Assembly: GCA_029817715.1 (NCBI GenBank)
Contig: JARUPY010000164.1
Location: 2,856,001 to 2,920,000 of the forward strand
Length of the DNA: 64,000 bases
Source of the DNA: Melastoma dodecandrum
Taxonomy: Eukaryota > Streptophyta > Magnoliopsida > Myrtales > Melastomataceae
Direction of reading: 5' to 3'
Made by a program: the position numbers and the translations under genes
The notes under the pieces: model-generated
What the model saw: only the letters and a program-made list of their open reading frames with translations
What the model was told of the DNA's origin: nothing
Database searches by the model: none
Shown here: piece after piece, positions 59,481 through 64,000 of the stretch
Layout of the letters: every line of letters begins with the position of its first letter
Position numbering within the stretch: the stretch's first letter is position 1

Positions 59481-61854
59481 TAGGAGTGAGCATTTTATTG
59501 TTTTAGTATATCGAAATTCCAAATATTGAAATATCGAATTTTGTAAACCTAAAAATTATAGACCTCAATCTCGAATTTAAAATTCAATATTTCGTTAAAT
59601 TACCGAAATTTATATTACTTGAAGTTTATATAATGAATAAAAGAAATTTATCCCAACACAAATTCGATTTCCAAACATATAGGGACATCCAAATTACCCC
59701 AATACAAATTATCCTAAACACAAATTCTCCCAAAAAAATAAAATACCATCATATTCTCCGCATATATGTGGAGGACCATAAAAATCCCACCCAATCTAAT
59801 GTCCGAGGTTAAGATACCCTAATGGGAAAGCCATAGTAGAATACAGGTTTCTCATACCAAAGCAAACCAACCCTCCTCGCATTTGGATAATCCCAGCCTC
59901 AGACACGACCTTCACAAGCTAAAGCAAATTCAAATTAGTATGATTATCACCAAAAATCAAAGCAGTTTTAAACACATAATTAACGCCTGAAATAAATGAG
60001 AGACTATATCATTTATGTGTTTGTAGTATAACAAGTCTCCATAGATTGAGAATTCATAAATAGTACTGCCATTTCTAAAAAAATATCCACATCATATAAA
60101 ATATTAATTATAAGTAATAGTAATTCTATATAAACTAGATATCAAATAATACCATCATCAACTTTCTCTTGATCATACGGGTCTTCTTCAATTCCATCTT
60201 GTATATTTATTGCATGAAACCAATGTTGGATACATAAAAGAGCCTCCATACTCCTAGGTCCCAAAAACTACAAATGGATCAAGGATATGTCCACCTATTA
60301 AGTATAAGAAAATATTAGGAGAAAAAATATCATAACGACGAATTATTCAAAAATTAATTGTATAATAGGATAAATATAAACAATCACGTATATTAAATTC
60401 AGATTCTAATACGACGGTAGAGAGAGGCATGACCAAAACATCACCAGCAAGTTGAGACAACTAGAAATCTTATAGCATTGACTGTCCAAAAATCAAGAAT
60501 GTCAAATTTCACTTTGTTCTTAATAACTTCTCTATATTAAGCCATCATCACTCCTTCCATCTTTCTTTCTTTTGTCAAAATGTTCCAATCTTTCTCGTAT
60601 TTTCAAGTCACTATGTAACACAACACATAATATGTGATACCAAATACTTTGTATTACTTTGATCGGAGTTATGATCACTCATATCTTCTTGTAGTAATCG
60701 TACAATGCATTCAAACTATCTTTCATTTTTCAAAGTACTCCATCTTTGAACGAGGATTGAATGCAATTGAAGTGAACAACAACATATTCAGTTTTTTCAA
60801 CATTTCTCCACTATTTCTCGTACTTGAACTTCATATTGGTAGCCATTGTAGCCAATTCATGATCAGTGGATGTTTGTATTCTTTTAAAGACTCATCAAGA
60901 GTCACCATCTCATAGAAAACATAATTTGAAGTCACAAACTTCAAAGAAGAAACTTTTAAAGTAAGTTTATAAAATCGCTTCAGAAGTGGACAAGTCTTCA
61001 AACATTATCCTTATCAACTGAGTCCAAGACATGCACATATCATCTTCATTTTTGAGATCATTTCTTAAACATGTATTCTCATTATCATATCTCACAAATC
61101 CTTTCTCATGCTTAAGTGTAGTACTTAGCATCAGATAAGTAGAATTCCATCTAGTTGGACATGTAGAACCAAAGCGCACTTACTTTCAATAGTTTTGCTT
61201 CAATGCACTCTTTGAATTTTGCCCTTATTTGATAAGATCCTCTAATCTAATTTACAATATCCCTAACTCGTTTCAAATAATCTGAAATCAATCTTAATAC
61301 ATTCTTCATAGTCAAGGTGACGATATGTGAAACACACCTCACGTGGATTAAATCACACTTCATAATACTTCAAACCTTATTACAATATTTGTCTTTCGGA
61401 AAATGGACAACAACATCATTTGAACTGGCATTGTCCATCGTTATAGTAAAAATATTCTCCAATCTTAATCTCGTAAGTATTTGTCAATAGCAATCTAAGA
61501 GGTGGAATAGAATAACCCGGTTGAAGCAGGGATCCTCAACATGATGAATAACCAAATTCGAATTGAAATTACCTTCTAGGGAGGTCAGTTTGATATCCAA
61601 AAACTGCCCACAAACAGTTGGAAAAAATCTTTTTCCCTATGGAACGAACCAATTCTCATCAATATAATGCGCAATCAGACACATGTAGTTATCACTTCGT
61701 GCTAAGGAAGTCCATCTATCAATTGTGAGATAAATTCTTTGCTTTGAGTTTAAGAATTACCTTCTCAGCTTCTCTTTTTCACTAATGAAAATATCAATAC
61801 AATCACGTTGAGTTGTCCATCTTGAAGGTACTTTAAATTTGGGACTGTTACACT
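59481..61854 (-). pseudogene. hAT transposon with decayed transposase
   Basis: The minus strand reads, with many stops and frame changes, KFKVPSRWTTQRDCI (~61840), IYLTIDRWTSLARSDNYMCL (~61720), VRCVSHIVTLTMKNVL (~61320), CPTRWNSTYLML (~61170, best-preserved block 60967-61179), DILDFWTVNAIRF then LAGDVLVMPLSTVVSESEFN (~60400-60500, the dimerisation region). These are hAT transposase motifs of the RICESLEEPER-like plant type. TAGGAGTGAGCA at 59481 resembles an hAT terminus. The other end is missing because an LTR-like repeat starts at 61855 inside the coding region. Confidence 0.8.
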
Positions 61855-64000
61855 AAGAGGGGGGTGAATTAGTGTTAATCTCCAAATTCGGATTTTAAAG
61901 CTTTTTCGTTTTACCCTGCAGCGGAAGAAAGCTTCTGTTAAACAGAATCCTAGATAGGTTTCTGTACAACAGAACGTTCAAGTGTGTTCACAATTTGTCT
62001 TATTGGACACAAGTATTTTTATAGTGGTTCAGCAAATTGCTTACATCCACTCTTCACCCAGATATTTGGATGGTTTCCACTCAAATGTATCTCTGTACAA
62101 ATTACACAAATGATTGCAACTGAAATCAGATCCAAAGGTTCTGTACAATAGAGGCTTGAGTGGCAGAGCACAGACCAGAAGGCTCTGTACCGTAGAGGCT
62201 CGTTATATAGCACAAACCCGAAGGTTCTGTACTATAGTAACTTAGGCTCATTACAGACCAGAAGATTCTGTATCGTAGTAAGTTCGGCACAACACAGACC
62301 AGAGGGTTCTGTGTCGAAGTATGTAAACACGACACTGACCAGAAGGTTCTGTGTCGTAGAAAGTAAAGCACAACACAGACCAGAAGGTTCTGTGTCATAT
62401 GTGTTAACCTTCTATAGCGCATATCAAGAGATTCTGTACTGTAAGCGTCAACCTTCTATAGAACAGATCCAAGGATTCTGTATCACAGAAGGTATAGCAC
62501 ATACCGTAAGGTTCTGTACCAAGAATGTGTTAATCTTTAACAAACCAAAATGGTTCGTATTAGAAATGACTTGAGTTATGTACAGACCGTAAGGTTCTGC
62601 ACTAGAGTAGATTCAGACCTTAAGGTTCTGCTCTACAGGAGGTTGTACAGATCCGAAGATTCTGCACTACAGGAGGTTGCACGCGTTAACGTGACTAACA
62701 AGGTAGCAAATGCGCAATCCCTCAAGGATAACGACTTCGTGGCGTACCCCACGCGAGTACGTAGCGTACCCTACGCAAGCAGACAATGTTCCCTTTGTCT
62801 TAGGGTGGACAACGTATCATTTGTCCTAGGATGAACAGCGTGCCCTCTGTCCTGGGGTGACAGCCTTCCTCCTGTCCTAAGGTGACAACCTTCCTCTTGT
62901 CCTGAGGTTCCTGCACACAGAGCTCTACATAACAGAAGCTGGTTAGTCCCTCACCTTCTGTGCTCCCGAGCTTCAGCCTTTCTCTCCGACCCGCTGCACG
63001 TTGATCACACGACCTCCAGCCGTGCCTCCAGCCAACGTATCCTGCAGCTTCCAGTCGAGTCCCTCGAGCCCCCGAGTCACTCTCCCAAAAGGTTTCACCA
63101 ACGATGCAGTTCCGCCGGTAGTGCTCCTCGTGTGACTAACTTCGAACGACCAAAAGAATGAAGAAACTAAAGCTCACGCTCTCTTTCAGAATGAAAGAAG
63201 GGAAATTGAATGTTCTATATTTTTTAATCAAAGAGCGTGGCCCCTTTTTATACACAAAGTCCAAAGAAGAAAATGCAAGAAGGAAAATATAAATGCGTAA
63301 TCTGTAAAAAAAGAAATTAAAATAATTAAGATACAATAATATTATGTATGTGCATGTATTTAGTCAGAAAATGAATCAGAATTAGATCATGATATATTTT
63401 CCATGAATAGTGCACCACAGAAGGTATCGCAGGAGGTTCTGCTTGATAACCTTCTACAGATGGAAACAATCGTTGATTTGTTTCCAAATGACTTGAAGTC
63501 AATTCCATCCTGATAAAAACACACGTGAGAGTGTATTTGGACAGGTGGTGGTGATTTGCAATCAAATAATGTTTGTATGTTGATCAAGTAAGCTTACAGA
63601 AGCCTGTAGACCAAATAATAAAACCTTTCCATATATAGAAAATACATTTCCTTCTACAAGAAATATTATCTCCAATATGATTATTTGAAAATCAAATCAT
63701 GGTAATCTGATTAGACGAATATCTTAATCAGATAATATATATTTCGTAATTAAATAATTGATAACTAATTATTTAATTACAACAATGATTCTTACAAAAA
63801 GATCCTTATTATGATAAGCTTCTGTAGAATAGAATGTTCGACCTTCTGTAGTACAGAGGGTTCGGTTCATCATCAAAACCGTCCCAACAGGGACACACAA
63901 TGGATATGAATTCAGAAAACCCGGGATGAGAGACAAATCTGAATGGCTCGTCTGAATCCACCCGATGTCCAGTTGGCGGTGGCACACAACGTTTGCGGAA
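61855..64000 (+). repeat. LTR-like repeat family, copy 2, runs off the window
   Basis: Begins sharply with TGTTACACTAAGAGGGGGGT inside the hAT relic, so it inserted later. Collinear with 45255-47215: TTTATAGTGGTTCAGCAAAT, GTTAACGTGACTAACAAGG (~62684), CAGAAGCTGGTTAGTCCCTC (~62933), CACTCTCCCAAAAGG (~63081). It continues to the window end without coding domains; the 3' boundary is not visible. Confidence 0.65.
62150..62680 (+). repeat. Tandem CAGACC...GGTTCTGT units
   Basis: About ten units of roughly 45-60 bases contain CAGACCAGAAGGTTCTGT or close variants, each a small imperfect palindrome (ACAGANC...GGTTCTGT). Copy 1 has a shorter, more degenerate array at 45540-45770. Confidence 0.8.

Noticed and set aside
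45255..64000. The two ~2-kb LTR-like repeats as the two LTRs of one 18-kb element
   Set aside because: The DNA between them holds an intact host TPP gene, a gypsy derivative and an hAT relic cut by the second copy, so they are better read as independent insertions.

Overview
This is nuclear DNA from a flowering plant, most likely a eudicot. The evidence is spliced GT-AG introns, a DREB A-6 type ERF transcription factor, a trehalose-6-phosphate phosphatase gene, a DUF630/DUF632 gene relic, and plant-type Athila, copia, Mutator-like (MULE) and hAT elements. I cannot name the species. No rRNA, tRNA, CRISPR or bacterial feature was recognised, and I did not do an exhaustive tRNA scan.

Layout. 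1-3.7 kb: minus-strand Athila/Tat-type Ty3/gypsy gag-pol, cut by the window edge and riddled with stops, with its primer-binding site and one LTR. 3.7-23.6 kb: one host DUF630/DUF632 gene, now a pseudogene. Its pieces at 3.7-4.8 kb and 21.9-23.6 kb are still joined in phase by a roughly 17-kb intron. That intron holds a non-coding element flanked by ~3-kb LTR-like direct repeats (5.55-17.1 kb) and a 4.26-kb MULE with a perfect 9-bp target duplication (17,517-21,775). 24.8-26.15 kb: an intact RAP2-4-like ERF gene with a TATA box. 28.9-33.5 kb: a complete young copia element (170-bp LTRs, GTTTT target duplication) with dead coding frames.

33.65-42.56 kb: the centrepiece, a structurally complete 8.9-kb MULE with 9-bp target duplications. 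It has two convergent genes: an uninterrupted FAR1-type transposase, and a 13-exon gene that I reconstructed by splice phase. The second gene ends in a Ulp1/C48 (SUMO-protease-like) catalytic domain and sits where mudrB sits in MuDR. Its only visible lesion is one in-frame TAG in the proposed first exon.

45-64 kb: two direct copies of a ~2-kb LTR-like repeat (45.3 and 61.9 kb), tandem retrotransposon leader fragments (50.5-52.3 kb), an intact trehalose-6-phosphate phosphatase gene with alternative GC/GT donors (53.1-55.1 kb), a deletion-derivative Ty3/gypsy element (56.5-58.5 kb) and a decayed hAT transposase (59.5-61.85 kb).

Only the ERF and TPP genes look like functioning host genes. The rest is nested transposable elements, relics and unassigned intergenic DNA. 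Exon joins and repeat boundaries were worked out by eye; no alignments or searches were run.
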